50,939 bases of DNA from Leptolinea sp. (GTDB taxonomy: Bacteria; Chloroflexota; Anaerolineae; Anaerolineales; Anaerolineaceae): NCBI GenBank assembly GCA_012798535.1, contig JAAZMZ010000046.1, positions 1-50,939 of the forward strand, written 5' to 3'. Shown here piece after piece: positions 32,845 through 42,383 of the stretch. Position numbers and translations under genes: made by a program. Below the pieces are notes generated by a model that worked only from the letters and a program-made list of their open reading frames with translations, was not told the DNA's origin and ran no database searches. Positions within the stretch are counted from its first letter, which is position 1. Every line of letters begins with the position of its first letter.

Positions 32845-33417
32845 ATGCAATTGTTGAAAGATCGTATTCTCGCAGAAGGGAAATATCTCGATAATGGCAT
32901 TCTGCGGGTTGATAGTTTTATCAACCATCAAGTGGATGCTGAATTAATGGATGCCTGCGGTGCGGAATTCGCCAGACAGTTTGCCAACACCCACGCGGAT
33001 CGAATCCTGACGGCTGAGATATCAGGCATCGCGCCGGCATTGATGGCTGCCAAACATCTCTCGCTTCCCGTTGTTTATGCCCGCAAACACAAACCGATCA
33101 CCATGCCCGATCAGGTGTATTTCACTGTCGCGCCCTCGCACACCAAAGGGAATATGGTGGATCTGATCGTCTCGCCAAGTTATCTGCCCCGCGGTGAAAA
33201 AGTTTTGATCATCGATGATTTTCTGGCATCCGGTTCGACCATCCTGGGACTTGTGCGCCTGGTTCAGGCTGCCGGAGCGGAACTCGTGGGCATCGGAACA
33301 TTGATCGAAAAACATTTCGAGGGTGGCAGAAGAAGCCTGGAATCGCTGGGTGTTCCTATCGTATCTCTGGTCTGCATCGATTCAATGGAAGAAGGAAAAA
33401 TCATCTTCCGGGATTGA
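32845..33417 (+). CDS. xpt: Xanthine phosphoribosyltransferase
   Basis: The 190-aa protein starts at ATG 32845, with AGGAGG 6 nt upstream. MQLLKDRILAEGKYLDNGIL is the typical Xpt opening. VYARKHKPITMPDQVYFTVAPS and the PRPP-binding loop LIIDDFLASGSTI follow. It salvages xanthine with PRPP to XMP. There is no purine riboswitch in the 93-nt gap to maf. A hairpin follows the gene (33445-33485). Confidence 0.93.
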   Translation: MQLLKDRILAEGKYLDNGILRVDSFINHQVDAELMDACGAEFARQFANTHADRILTAEISGIAPALMAAKHLSLPVVYARKHKPITMPDQVYFTVAPSHTKGNMVDLIVSPSYLPRGEKVLIIDDFLASGSTILGLVRLVQAAGAELVGIGTLIEKHFEGGRRSLESLGVPIVSLVCIDSMEEGKIIFRD

Positions 33418-33444
33418 TCCTCTGGCAAATTCAATCGATTTTTC

Positions 33445-33492
33445 AACAGGTTGATCCCAAAAATTAGTGTCGGGATTAGCCTGTTTGTTATT
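33445..33492 (+). terminator. Stem-loop after xpt, possible terminator
   Basis: AACAGG (33445-33450) pairs with CCTGTT (33480-33485). After a 3x3 internal loop, ATCCC (33454-33458) pairs with GGGAT (33472-33476). The trailing sequence TGTTATTA is U-rich but broken. Confidence 0.5.
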
Positions 33493-33542
33493 AATCAGTA
33501 AAATATATACAGATAAAAAGAGCAATCCGACAGGAGGGCGGT

Positions 33543-34013
33543 TTGAATAAAGGATGGTATCTTGCGGGAGTTCTGATCGTTGTCGGATTGATCGTGGTGA
33601 TTGCGCTGGCTGTTTTTCTGCTGAGAAATAGTGATACCGGTTATTCGGCGGATGATACACCTCAGGGAGTTGTGCGAAATTATGCTCTGGCCCTGCAAAA
33701 AAAGGATTTTAGAAAAGCCTACACCTATTTACAGGAAAATGATAACAAACCCGGATTTCAATCTTTTCAAGAGACCTTCAATGCAGAGAATAAAAAATAT
33801 GAGCGGGCCAGCTTTTCCTTTGGAAACACATCCATCACCGGTGATTCTGCCAGTATAACCATCATTATTCAACAAAATTACGGCGGGCCTTTTAAAGAAT
33901 TTTCCCGCGATGAAGAGAGTGTGGAATTGCTTCGGCAAAATGGAAGTTGGAAAATCCACCGGTTCCCTGATCCATTCTGGGGGTATGACTGGTATCTGGA
34001 AGAATATAAATAA
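33543..34013 (+). CDS. Membrane-anchored NTF2/DUF4878-like protein
   Basis: The 156-aa protein starts at TTG 33543, supported by AGGAGG 5 nt upstream. One N-terminal span (WYLAGVLIVVGLIVVIALAVFLL) is followed by an extracellular domain with GVVRNYALALQKKDFRKAYTYL. That helix-then-sheet layout is typical of small NTF2-like lipoprotein/membrane domains (DUF4878 type). A beta-rich end follows (SITIIIQQNYGGPFKEF, WKIHRFPDPF). It recalls the MecA-N-like domain of the PBP in this window. Function is not known. It is monocistronic, with an AT-rich upstream region. Confidence 0.72.
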   Translation: MNKGWYLAGVLIVVGLIVVIALAVFLLRNSDTGYSADDTPQGVVRNYALALQKKDFRKAYTYLQENDNKPGFQSFQETFNAENKKYERASFSFGNTSITGDSASITIIIQQNYGGPFKEFSRDEESVELLRQNGSWKIHRFPDPFWGYDWYLEEYK

Positions 34014-34092
34014 GGTAGCAAGTATTCCTGAATCAAACAAATTTTTCATATTTATCTTCACCTATACGCAGTAGAAGCGGCAGCCGGTGAGG

Positions 34093-34098
34093 TATAAT
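34093..34098 (+). promoter_or_regulatory. -10 box TATAAT of gyrA
   Basis: A perfect TATAAT lies 11 nt before the gyrA ATG, with no ribosome-binding site between, so the leader would be only a few bases. No -35 consensus is seen. Confidence 0.55.
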
Positions 34099-34109
34099 TC
34101 ACTTCGCCT

Positions 34110-36635
34110 ATGACCCCTAGAACACCTGAAAATCCAACCCCCACAGAAGAACCCGCCAACGTAAATCCGATCGTCGACATCGATCATGAAATGCGGACGG
34201 CCTATCTCGATTATGCCATGAGCGTGATCGTTGCCCGCGCCCTGCCGGACGCCCGCGACGGCCTCAAACCGGTACACCGCCGCATATTATTCGGTATGCT
34301 TGAATTGGGCAACCGCTCGAATGTGGCCTATAAGAAATCCGCCCGTATCGTCGGCGAAGTTCTCGGCAAATATCATCCCCATGGTGATCTGGCCGTGTAC
34401 GATGCCATGGCGCGCATGGCTCAGGATTTTTCCATGCGTTATCCACTGGTAGACGGACAGGGGAACTTCGGGTCCATTGACGGTGACTCTCCTGCCGCCA
34501 TGCGTTATACCGAAGCCCGTCTGGACCAGATGGCTGAGGAAATGCTGCAGGACATCGACAAGAACACCGTCGAGTTTGTGGATAACTTCGACGGCACATT
34601 GAAGGAACCGGTTGTCCTGCCTTCGCGCCTTCCCAACCTGCTGTTGAACGGCTCGTCCGGTATCGCAGTGGGCATGGCGACCAATATTCCTCCGCACAAT
34701 CTACGCGAACTGGTCAAAGCCATCAATTACTTGATCGAGCATTATGACTCAATCGACAAGATCACCCCTGACACACTGATGGAATATATTCCCGGTCCGG
34801 ACTTTCCGACCGGTGGTGTGATCATCGGTAATGAAGGCATTCGCCAGGCCTATTCCACCGGCCGCGGACGTCTTGTGGTGCGCGGTCTCGCGCATATCGA
34901 AGAAATCCGCGGCGGACGTTTCGCCATTGTGATCACCGAGATCCCCTATCAGGTTAACAAGACCGGGCTGATCGAACGGATCGCCGAACTGGTACGGGAA
35001 GGCCGCCTGGATTCGATCACCGACCTGCGTGATGAATCCGACCGCCGGGGAATGAGCATCGTTATTGAACTGAAACGCGGCGCCGAACCGCGAAAAGTGC
35101 TCAACCAGCTCTATAAATTCACACCCCTGCAATCCACCTATGGGGTCATGCTGCTGGCGCTGGTCGATGGTGAGCCGCGTACCCTTTCATTGAAACGTGC
35201 CCTGCAGATCTATATCGAGCACCGGCGCTCGGTCATTACCCGCCGGGCTCAATTCGATCTGGATAAAGCCCGCGCCCGTATGCACATCCTGGACGGCCTG
35301 TTGATCGCGCTGGCCAACCTGGATGAGGTCATCGCCACCATTCGCAAATCACCAGATGCCGATGTTGCCAAAACTCGCTTGATGACCAAATTCAAGCTCA
35401 CAGAAATCCAGGCGCAGGCCATTTTGGATATGCAATTACGGAGGCTAGCTGCTCTCGAACGTGAAAAAATCGAGAAGGAAGCCAAAGAAGTCAAGGCTCT
35501 CATTGCCTACCTCGAAGATTTGCTGGCCAGTCCGCGAAAGATATTGAAGGTTATCGAAGAAGACTTGAAACAGATCGGGGACAAGTACGGTGATGAACGC
35601 CGTACGCGAATCGCCCATGACGCATCCGATAAACTGGAAGAAGAAGACCTGCAGGCGGATGTACCGGTACTGATCAGCATCACCCAGCGCGGATATGTGA
35701 AACGCACGCAGACCAGCCAGTATAAGACTCAGGCGCGCGGCGGGCGCGGGGTATCCGGTCAGGGTATGAAGGACGAAGACGAGATTGCCATGCTCATTCC
35801 GGCGCGCAGCCTGAATACCATTCTCTTTTTCTCCGATCAGGGTAAAGTTTATTCCGAAAAAGCCTACCAGTTCCCGGATGCCAACCGCACGGATAAGGGC
35901 ATTCCCATTCAGAATATCCTGTCCATTGGCGGCGACGAGAAGATCACCACCGCGGTCGCCGTTCCGGATTTTGACAAAGCAGAGTATTTCACCATGGCTA
36001 CCGTCAATGGAAAGATCAAACGAGTGGTTTTGTCGGAATTTTCCTCGGTACGCACTTCGGGCTTGATCGCCATGGGGCTCGAAAAAGGCGACCAGCTTGG
36101 CTGGGTTCGATTGACGAGCGGCAATGATGAGATCATCATGATCACCAAGATGGGTAAAGCTCTGCGCATTAAAGAATCGGTTATTCGCGCTATGGGCCGT
36201 CCGGCTTCAGGTGTGGTCGGCATCAACCTGGCGGAAGGTGACCGGGTCACATCCATGGAAGTTGTGGAACCGGAAGGATTTCTATTGACTTTGACAGAAT
36301 TGGGGTATGGAAAACGCACACCTATTAAAAACTACCCGACAAAAGGACGCGCCACAGGCGGCGTGTTAACCATTGATGAAAAAGGCCTGTCCAAGACAGG
36401 ACCGATTGTTTCCGCCCGCATGGTTCAGGAAACGGATGAAGTCACCATCATGACCAGCGGTGGTGTCATGCTGCGGTTGAAGGTCAAGGAGATCGCTTCG
36501 CTCGGCCGTGCCAGCCGGGGTGTGCGGATTATCAACCTGACCAAAGGCCATCTTGCCGTCTCTATGGCAAGAATTACCCAGGCGGACCTGGCCGTGGGGC
36601 AACCGCAAAAAACAAAAGAACCAGCCGCTAAATAA
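34110..36635 (+). CDS. gyrA: DNA gyrase subunit A
   Basis: The 841-aa topoisomerase has the N-terminal breakage-reunion domain ([26 protein letters not shown] with the active Tyr near residue 133). The coiled-coil gate contains [18 protein letters not shown], and a C-terminal beta-pinwheel has the GyrA box QARGGRG, favouring GyrA over ParC. It introduces negative supercoils with GyrB. The quinolone region reads [17 protein letters not shown]: Leu94 stands where E. coli has Ser83, and Asp98 matches Asp87. The start is ATG 34110 without a ribosome-binding site. gyrB is not in this window. Confidence 0.95.
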   Translation: MTPRTPENPTPTEEPANVNPIVDIDHEMRTAYLDYAMSVIVARALPDARDGLKPVHRRILFGMLELGNRSNVAYKKSARIVGEVLGKYHPHGDLAVYDAMARMAQDFSMRYPLVDGQGNFGSIDGDSPAAMRYTEARLDQMAEEMLQDIDKNTVEFVDNFDGTLKEPVVLPSRLPNLLLNGSSGIAVGMATNIPPHNLRELVKAINYLIEHYDSIDKITPDTLMEYIPGPDFPTGGVIIGNEGIRQAYSTGRGRLVVRGLAHIEEIRGGRFAIVITEIPYQVNKTGLIERIAELVREGRLDSITDLRDESDRRGMSIVIELKRGAEPRKVLNQLYKFTPLQSTYGVMLLALVDGEPRTLSLKRALQIYIEHRRSVITRRAQFDLDKARARMHILDGLLIALANLDEVIATIRKSPDADVAKTRLMTKFKLTEIQAQAILDMQLRRLAALEREKIEKEAKEVKALIAYLEDLLASPRKILKVIEEDLKQIGDKYGDERRTRIAHDASDKLEEEDLQADVPVLISITQRGYVKRTQTSQYKTQARGGRGVSGQGMKDEDEIAMLIPARSLNTILFFSDQGKVYSEKAYQFPDANRTDKGIPIQNILSIGGDEKITTAVAVPDFDKAEYFTMATVNGKIKRVVLSEFSSVRTSGLIAMGLEKGDQLGWVRLTSGNDEIIMITKMGKALRIKESVIRAMGRPASGVVGINLAEGDRVTSMEVVEPEGFLLTLTELGYGKRTPIKNYPTKGRATGGVLTIDEKGLSKTGPIVSARMVQETDEVTIMTSGGVMLRLKVKEIASLGRASRGVRIINLTKGHLAVSMARITQADLAVGQPQKTKEPAAK

Positions 36636-36640
36636 AAATA

Positions 36641-36668
36641 GAGCCGGAAAATCCGGCTCGATATTTTT
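36641..36668. terminator. Bidirectional terminator between gyrA and a small membrane-protein gene
   Basis: GAGCCGGA (36641-36648) and TCCGGCTC (36652-36659) form an 8-bp stem with an AAA loop. It is followed by GATATTTTT on the plus strand and by TATTTTTATTT on the minus strand. It serves both convergent genes. Confidence 0.88.
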
Positions 36669-36682
36669 CAAAATCCCCTGCT

Positions 36683-36898
36683 CTAGAAGAAGGGTGGGAT
36701 GATCCTCTCTGTTACCAACAGGCAGAAAGAGCCCAGCACGCAGACCAGCATAAAGAGCAGAAAGACAATGATGAATCTCTGGAAGGGGGTCATCCCCAGG
36801 AAACGCGGGGTGGCCGGTTTATATTCGGGCGGTTCAGGTGTTTGAACCGTCTGTTCCTGGTAAGGTTGTTCAGAAGTGTTGCGAAAATCGTCCAGCAT
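36683..36898 (-). CDS. Small single-span membrane protein
   Basis: The 71-aa protein has a Gln/Glu/Pro/Thr-rich N-terminal cytoplasmic part (YQEQTVQTPEPPEYKPATP) and one membrane segment (FIIVFLLFMLVCVLGSFCLLV) ending IIPPFF. I do not recognise a family. GGGAGG lies 7 nt before ATG 36898, a good ribosome-binding site, and birA stops 15 nt upstream, so it is probably translated with birA. Confidence 0.65.
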   Translation of the reverse strand: MLDDFRNTSEQPYQEQTVQTPEPPEYKPATPRFLGMTPFQRFIIVFLLFMLVCVLGSFCLLVTERIIPPFF

Positions 36899-36913
36899 AT
36901 ACAGCCTCCCGGT

Positions 36914-37723
36914 TTATTCTTCCGGTCTCATAGTATTAATCATACCCGATTCTACGTCCCCTGCCAAAACAGGTATTTCGCGGCCGTTCTTCTGCCTGAT
37001 CCATAATACTCCATCCGGCGCGATCCGTAAAACCTCTCCTATAAGGGGACCCTGCCCCGGCCGATTGATGCGTATTTCCTCACCACGGAAAGCCAGCCGG
37101 TTGTTCCATTCCTGGATGAATTCTGGTGAATCCAGTTTTTGCCGCCAGAAAAAGATCGATCGCAGTATTTCTACCAGCAAATCCATCCGGTCGATTTCTT
37201 TCCCCAGGCAGTTTTGCACAGAATCCGCGGGAAAAAGAAATCCATCTTCCAGGCGCACTGCCGTTGATGCAACATTTATGCCAATGCCCAGTACGATTCC
37301 CTTCAGCCTGTCATCCTGCCAGGCGGCTTCCGCCAGAATGCCGGATATCTTCCTGCCCCGGATAAGCACATCATTCGGCCATTTGATCTGAGGTTGAATA
37401 TTGCCCTGCTGTTCAAGCGCTGCGCAAACCCCCAGCGCTCCCAGGGGGGCATACAGAGAAAGATACTGTTGCTTCGCCGGCCGAAATATAAGCGAGAAAG
37501 CCAACGCTGTGCCTTTTCGGGTGATCCATTTACGCTGCATCCGCCCCCGGCCAGAAGTCTGTTCATCGGCCACCACCAGACTACCATCCTCCGCTCCCTG
37601 ATCGAGCCATTGTAGAGCGTCGTCATTGGTAGAGCCGGTGATTTCATGGTACATGATTCCGGCGATAGGTAAATGGGATAATCTGGATCGAAGAGAAGCC
37701 AGGTTAAATTCGCTGGTAGACAT
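36914..37723 (-). CDS. birA: Biotin--protein ligase, monofunctional
   Basis: The 269-aa enzyme has the catalytic core only: EITGSTNDDALQWL, the glycine loop GRGRMQRKWIT (the GRGRxxRxW site), IKWPNDVLIRGRKISGIL and GIGINV, plus a small C-terminal SH3-like domain. It lacks the N-terminal DNA-binding domain of bifunctional BirA, so it should not act as a repressor. It biotinylates the acetyl-CoA carboxylase carrier. The start codon ATG 37723 is 9 nt after the polX stop and has no strong site, so coupling is likely. Confidence 0.93.
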   Translation of the reverse strand: MSTSEFNLASLRSRLSHLPIAGIMYHEITGSTNDDALQWLDQGAEDGSLVVADEQTSGRGRMQRKWITRKGTALAFSLIFRPAKQQYLSLYAPLGALGVCAALEQQGNIQPQIKWPNDVLIRGRKISGILAEAAWQDDRLKGIVLGIGINVASTAVRLEDGFLFPADSVQNCLGKEIDRMDLLVEILRSIFFWRQKLDSPEFIQEWNNRLAFRGEEIRINRPGQGPLIGEVLRIAPDGVLWIRQKNGREIPVLAGDVESGMINTMRPEE

Positions 37724-37732
37724 ATATACCCA

Positions 37733-39472
37733 CTAGATGTGAAGCCGGTCAGGCTTGGATGTTTTCAGCCAGGTTAAAAGACGATCCGGTTCCCAGGTAG
37801 AACATACAGCGTCTGCCGGCAGCCAGGCACGCCAGGCAAGGGATACACCATAGATTATGGTGTCCAGTTGGTCCACAGTATGGGCATCCGTGTTGATAAA
37901 GATGGGAATACCCATTTCCACCGCCTGCCGGACATGGGCTTCATCTAGGTCGAGCCGGGAAGGATTGGCATTAATCTCGAACGCCACACCGGATTTTCTG
38001 GCTTCGTCCAAAACAAGATCCCAGTCCAGATCGGCACCTTCCCGATTGGGAAGCAAACGCCCGCTGGCATGCCCGATGATATCCACATGGGGATGGCGGA
38101 TGGCATTCAACAGCCGCCCCGTGACCACCTCGCGCGGCTGGCGCAGGGAAGTGTGCAATGAGGCGACGACCACATCCAGCCAGGCCAGGGTTTCATCATC
38201 ATAGTCCAGGGTGCCATCAGCGCGGATCTCCACCTCGCTGCCGCCCAGCAGGGTGATCTCATCCCCCAGCTTCGCCTGCACCTGCGCGATCTCTTTCGCG
38301 CGTTCCCTCAACCGCTCCGGCTGCAAACCGCCGGCGATCCCCAGCCCGCCGGAATGGTCGCTGGCCGCAAAGATTTTCCATCCCCGCGAGATGGCGCCCC
38401 GGGCCATCTCTTCGATGGTGTTAATGCCGTCACTCCAGTTAGTATGGCTGTGCAATTCCGCTTTGATATCTTTGATGTCTATCAGGTGAGGCAAAACATG
38501 CTCGGCAGATGCCTTGATCTCTCCCCGGTCTTCCCGCAGTTCGGGGGGAATCCAGTCCAATCCAAGGAACCGGTAGATATCCTCTTCGTTTGAAAAGAGC
38601 AATTCCTGTCCATCGGCACGGGTGATACACCGTTCACTTAAAGAGACACCCTGTTTTTGCGCCAGTCCCCGTAAAGCGACATTGTGATCTTTTGAACCGG
38701 AGACGAATTGCAGCAGCGTACCAAATCTTTCAGGAGGCTGGGTCCAGACCTGCATGTTGATCCCGCCGGGAAGTTCAAGACTGGTCTTGTTTTCTCCGGT
38801 GCCCTGCACCCGCTGCACATCTGGATGTGCAGTCAGGGCTGCCATCAATTCCGCGGGTTGCTCAACCGCCGCGACAATATCGATATCACCAATGGTGGTC
38901 TTCCAGCGGCGCAGGCTGCCGGCCATTTCCGCCCGTTCCACACCCTTCTGGGCACGGATCCATGCCAGCCAGTTTTCAGCAATTTCTCGGGCAATATCCA
39001 GGTTCAATCGGTGTCCGCGGCGTTTAAGCGCTTCAATACCCGCGAGGATGCGGCTTTCTGACTTTTCGCCCATGCCGGGGAGAGCCCGAATTCGGCCGAC
39101 TTTCGCCGCCTCTTCCAGTTCTGCCAGCGATGTGATTCCCGCCTGCTTCCAAAAGAGCGCCGCTTTTCGCGGCCCTACATCCGATACTTCCAGAACATCC
39201 AGCAAACCCACCGGGACTTCGGCTTCCAGACGTTCCAGAAATCCCAGTTTCCCGGTGGTTATGATTTCGGCGATCTTCTCGGCGATGGCTTTTCCCACGC
39301 CGGGGATCTCCATTAATTTTTCCTGCTGGTGGAAGGCATTCAGACTTCCCGGCAGGGCTCGTATATTTTCGGCGGCTTTGCGATAGGCCAGCGTCTTATA
39401 GATGACTTCCCCTTTGATCTCCATAAGGTTGGCAATCCGGTCAAATATCTGGGCGATCTGTTCATTGTTCAT
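37733..39472 (-). CDS. polX: DNA polymerase/3'-5' exonuclease PolX
   Basis: The 579-aa protein has the PolX plan. Helix-hairpin-helix repeats come first (EIPGVGKAIAEKIAEI, LEVSDVGPRKAALFW). The polymerase palm has GSLRRWKTTIGDIDIV with the catalytic Asp pair. A C-terminal PHP exonuclease/phosphatase domain has ELHSHTNWSDG, AASDHSGGLGIAGGL and the late motifs IIGHASGRLLPNRE and FINTDAHTVDQ. It serves in base-excision repair and gap filling. ATG 39472 is six bases below TATAAT, so its mRNA is probably leaderless. It heads a polX-birA-small membrane protein unit. Confidence 0.94.
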   Translation of the reverse strand: MNNEQIAQIFDRIANLMEIKGEVIYKTLAYRKAAENIRALPGSLNAFHQQEKLMEIPGVGKAIAEKIAEIITTGKLGFLERLEAEVPVGLLDVLEVSDVGPRKAALFWKQAGITSLAELEEAAKVGRIRALPGMGEKSESRILAGIEALKRRGHRLNLDIAREIAENWLAWIRAQKGVERAEMAGSLRRWKTTIGDIDIVAAVEQPAELMAALTAHPDVQRVQGTGENKTSLELPGGINMQVWTQPPERFGTLLQFVSGSKDHNVALRGLAQKQGVSLSERCITRADGQELLFSNEEDIYRFLGLDWIPPELREDRGEIKASAEHVLPHLIDIKDIKAELHSHTNWSDGINTIEEMARGAISRGWKIFAASDHSGGLGIAGGLQPERLRERAKEIAQVQAKLGDEITLLGGSEVEIRADGTLDYDDETLAWLDVVVASLHTSLRQPREVVTGRLLNAIRHPHVDIIGHASGRLLPNREGADLDWDLVLDEARKSGVAFEINANPSRLDLDEAHVRQAVEMGIPIFINTDAHTVDQLDTIIYGVSLAWRAWLPADAVCSTWEPDRLLTWLKTSKPDRLHI

Positions 39473-39478
39473 GCGTTG

Positions 39479-39484
39479 ATTATA
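39479..39484 (-). promoter_or_regulatory. -10 box TATAAT six bases before the polX start
   Basis: The minus strand reads TATAAT CAACGC ATG. No ribosome-binding site is possible between them. This is one of three genes with the same 6-nt gap. Confidence 0.65.
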
Positions 39485-39487
39485 ACC

Positions 39488-39522
39488 AGCCCCGCCCGCC
39501 GGGCTTATAAATTATCGGGGCT
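39488..39522 (-). other. GC-rich inverted repeat between the GlsB-type gene and polX
   Basis: AGCCCCG (39488-39494) and CGGGGCT (39516-39522) pair over 7 bp, and the loop holds a second GCCC/GGGC stem. It may terminate the upstream GlsB-type transcript just before the polX promoter. There is no clean U-tract. Confidence 0.4.
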
Positions 39523-39524
39523 AA

Positions 39525-39776
39525 TTACTTGCGTAAAATCCGTAGCACGAACAGCACGATCACCGCTCCACAAAAAGCCACCAGAATAGTGGTCAGATTG
39601 AAACCGGTTATACCCACACCTAATCCCAATACCGAATCGGCCAGCCAACCGCCCACCAGGGCACCAACCACACCGATGATGATATCACCCAGCAGGCCAA
39701 ACCCCGAGCCTTTCATCACTTTTCCGGCCAGCCATCCGGCGATCAATCCAACCACAATCCAGGAAAGTAGTCCCAT
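39525..39776 (-). CDS. GlsB/YeaQ/YmgE-family small membrane protein
   Basis: The 83-aa protein is three hydrophobic, Gly-rich spans: LSWIVVGLIAGWLAGKVMKG, GLLGDIIIGVVGALVGGWLAD and TTILVAFCGAVIVLFVLRILRK. The spacing and GxxxG-like patterns fit the transglycosylase-associated (Tag1/YeaQ) family, small integral membrane proteins induced by stress in other bacteria with unclear molecular function. GGAG lies 8 nt before ATG 39776, and TATACT (39804-39799) is a possible -10 box. Confidence 0.88.
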   Translation of the reverse strand: MGLLSWIVVGLIAGWLAGKVMKGSGFGLLGDIIIGVVGALVGGWLADSVLGLGVGITGFNLTTILVAFCGAVIVLFVLRILRK

Positions 39777-39872
39777 TTTGTATCTCCTTTATTTATTCAG
39801 TATACGCATAAAGCCATAACCGGTTGCGGTCCTGTAAAAGCTGCGCAGGATATCCCCATAATCAAAATTTAC

Positions 39873-42287
39873 TCAGGGATTGCAGCCTTGCGGCAGGTCA
39901 GGAGGGTAATACAGCGGGAACCGCGGATCACCATTATAGGCGGTTATCTGGCAGACTTCTTTTCCCAGCGCTCTGATCTGAGGATCCAGCCTGGTTTTCC
40001 ATTCAACATTCATCCAGGGCATGAACAGGATGAACGTATTCCGGTCTTCCAGCAGTGGAATACTCTCTCTGGGGATTTCCGGTTCGGTGAGAGTCAGTTG
40101 TTTGATCTGCGCCCATGCAAGGTGGGGATAGAGTTTCTGCAGCATGACCGGACCACTGATTCCCCAGGATGGATCTACAACAAAAACGTATGTCTTGGGA
40201 ACACCCTGCTCGGCGTTATAAATATTTTCTGTTATCCGAATGAAAAGCGCTTCGGCATTCTGCATATTCGGGAATCGATAATGAGAGACCTGGTAAGCCT
40301 GATAGATGTTCAAGAAAGTGATCCCGGCCAGCAGGATGCCGGCAGCAATGCGCCATTGAGCAACCTTCGGAGACAACGCTTCGATGTACTTTTCTTCCAA
40401 CCATACCAATCCCCAGGCGGCGGCCAGTGTGAATACCGGCAGGAGCATGAACATTCGTGTATTGGGCGGAGCCTGCCGGTCGTGGGTTGCGCCGACAATA
40501 ACCACCAGGTAGATGAAGGTGATGAGATAGAATACCGAGAACTTCTTCCACCGCATCTGATACAGCAGCAGGATAAAGCCGATCACGAATAGAGCCGAAG
40601 AGAGGGGATCCAGGTAAGAAGCCGCCAGATAATGTGACTCAGACGCGATGTACAGGAAAGAGAATATCGAATAGAGAAGATTGGTTATAAAATGATTCCA
40701 TAGGCTGGTTTCCGATTCGAAGATAAGCGGCTGGTTGAAAAACGTGCCGGGTATCTTGCTCTGTGCGTAAGCAGGCTGCATCATGAGTGGGAAAAGCAGT
40801 GCAGCAGTGACCAGAATGACGATCATCCAGCGTTTCCATCGCTCTCGTGTAACGGGTGGTTCATAGACCAAGAAAAGGAATAAAGCCAGGGGAGGTGCAT
40901 ACAGGGCTGCCGGGTATACATAGAAACAGAAGGCCAGAACACTGCCAAGACAGGCATAGGACAGTATAGTTTTGTATCGCAGTACCAGCGCGGAAACCGC
41001 CAGTACAAGAGTCATGGCGAAGAGAGCCTGCAGGTTGTTGTATCCGATCTTCGAGAACGCCATGATGTAAGAAGAAACGCCCAGCAGGAATGCCGCGATC
41101 AGAGAGGTTTTTTTGGGGAGGAATGATTTACAGAAAATGTAAAAGAGACCAACGGCCAGGGAACACATATACGGATTACTGAAACGCCACCCGAAATTTT
41201 CGTGTCCGAAAAACTTCATGAAAATGGCCTGCAAAATTGAGGAGAAGTACGGGTGTGTACCGGCTACACCGTCAGCCCGAAAGAGGAAACTACCCAGTTC
41301 AATGAAACTGGTTTTTTCTGCCAGTTGCCTGGCCGCTTCGGGGAAGCCATATTCATCACCCACGGCTGCCGTCCACCAGCCGGTGAGGTTGATGGAATAA
41401 ACGATCAGAGCCAGTGACATGATCCAGAAGATGACCGGAACCCGCCGGCGGAATCGCCAGATATTGGCCACTGCCAAACAGAGTAAAACTATCGTCGCCC
41501 AGAATATATCCGGGTGAGCATATATTCCGGCGATGACCGCGACGATGGAAACATGCAGGATCAGAATGGACAGCCAGAATTCTCCGTGATTTCGCCAGAA
41601 ACCTGTGATCCGGTCAGGTCTGACCGACACAAGGAAACTTCCCAGCATGAAAGCCAGCCAGGCATAGACCAAACTCCAGCCCGGTAACTCCTGAACGATC
41701 AGGCTGCGGATCAGAATGTAGATGAATCCACAGATGGAAGCAAGGACATAAAACCTGCCGACATCCGCCTGATGTTTCTTGACCACATCAACTTCCAATA
41801 GCTGGAGCGGTTCTTCAATAATGACCTGCGGCCTGGTATGCTGGGTGAAGAGGATTACGAACAGCAGCAGATAGCAGGCGAACACGATTAAGAAATATGG
41901 CGGCCACATGGTGTGGCAAAGAAAATCGGATAGGCACCAGGTATCTTGAATAAAATAGCGGGGCAGAATGTACAGCCAGCGTTCCGCCACCACCATAGCC
42001 GGGGGAATGAGGGCCAGAAGCGTAATGATAATTAAAGAGGCCAACGCCGTCAGGTTGATCTGCTTCCTGGCAGGTTTCGAGGATTGCGCTCCTTTCAATT
42101 CATCTTCCAATTCCGCGATCCGGTTTTGCATCTCCTTCATTTTTCGTTCAAGATCTTGAGAATTTGGCGCCGAATCCGGTGATTCAGGTTGATCTTTGGC
42201 ATTGAACATCGAAAAAATGAACCCCGTCAGATTGCTTGGAAGTGTTTTGACCTTTTCAAAAGCGGCAAACGCCGCGGCCATACGCAT
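39873..42287 (-). CDS. GT39-like integral-membrane glycosyltransferase with N-terminal coiled coil
   Basis: The 804-aa protein has a cytoplasmic N-terminus with a heptad segment (DLERKMKEMQNRIAELEDELKG, about residues 45-66) and then about 12-14 membrane spans. The first large outer loop has the acidic AAVGDEYGFPEAARQL, comparable to the catalytic DE region of GT39/ArnT-type enzymes, and GTHPYFSSILQAIFMKFFG. A C-terminal outer domain follows (PKTYVFVVDPSWG). It probably transfers sugar from a polyprenyl-phosphate donor onto a cell-surface acceptor. ATG 42287 is six bases below TATAAT, so the mRNA is probably leaderless. It is a single-gene unit as far as can be seen. Confidence 0.8.
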   Translation of the reverse strand: MRMAAAFAAFEKVKTLPSNLTGFIFSMFNAKDQPESPDSAPNSQDLERKMKEMQNRIAELEDELKGAQSSKPARKQINLTALASLIIITLLALIPPAMVVAERWLYILPRYFIQDTWCLSDFLCHTMWPPYFLIVFACYLLLFVILFTQHTRPQVIIEEPLQLLEVDVVKKHQADVGRFYVLASICGFIYILIRSLIVQELPGWSLVYAWLAFMLGSFLVSVRPDRITGFWRNHGEFWLSILILHVSIVAVIAGIYAHPDIFWATIVLLCLAVANIWRFRRRVPVIFWIMSLALIVYSINLTGWWTAAVGDEYGFPEAARQLAEKTSFIELGSFLFRADGVAGTHPYFSSILQAIFMKFFGHENFGWRFSNPYMCSLAVGLFYIFCKSFLPKKTSLIAAFLLGVSSYIMAFSKIGYNNLQALFAMTLVLAVSALVLRYKTILSYACLGSVLAFCFYVYPAALYAPPLALFLFLVYEPPVTRERWKRWMIVILVTAALLFPLMMQPAYAQSKIPGTFFNQPLIFESETSLWNHFITNLLYSIFSFLYIASESHYLAASYLDPLSSALFVIGFILLLYQMRWKKFSVFYLITFIYLVVIVGATHDRQAPPNTRMFMLLPVFTLAAAWGLVWLEEKYIEALSPKVAQWRIAAGILLAGITFLNIYQAYQVSHYRFPNMQNAEALFIRITENIYNAEQGVPKTYVFVVDPSWGISGPVMLQKLYPHLAWAQIKQLTLTEPEIPRESIPLLEDRNTFILFMPWMNVEWKTRLDPQIRALGKEVCQITAYNGDPRFPLYYPPDLPQGCNP

Positions 42288-42293
42288 TGAATT

Positions 42294-42324
42294 ATTATAG
42301 TATTTTTCATTCTCGGCTATTCAA
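42294..42324 (-). promoter_or_regulatory. Promoter of the GT39-like gene, TATAAT-N6-ATG
   Basis: TATAAT (42299-42294) is followed by AATTCA and the ATG. A -35-like TTGAAT (42324-42319) lies 19 nt further upstream. Transcription would start at the start codon. Confidence 0.6.
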
Positions 42325-42383
42325 ACAAGACACCTGTAAACGGAAGTGCCGGCCTGAAACGGCCACGGGAATATGTAGATTTC

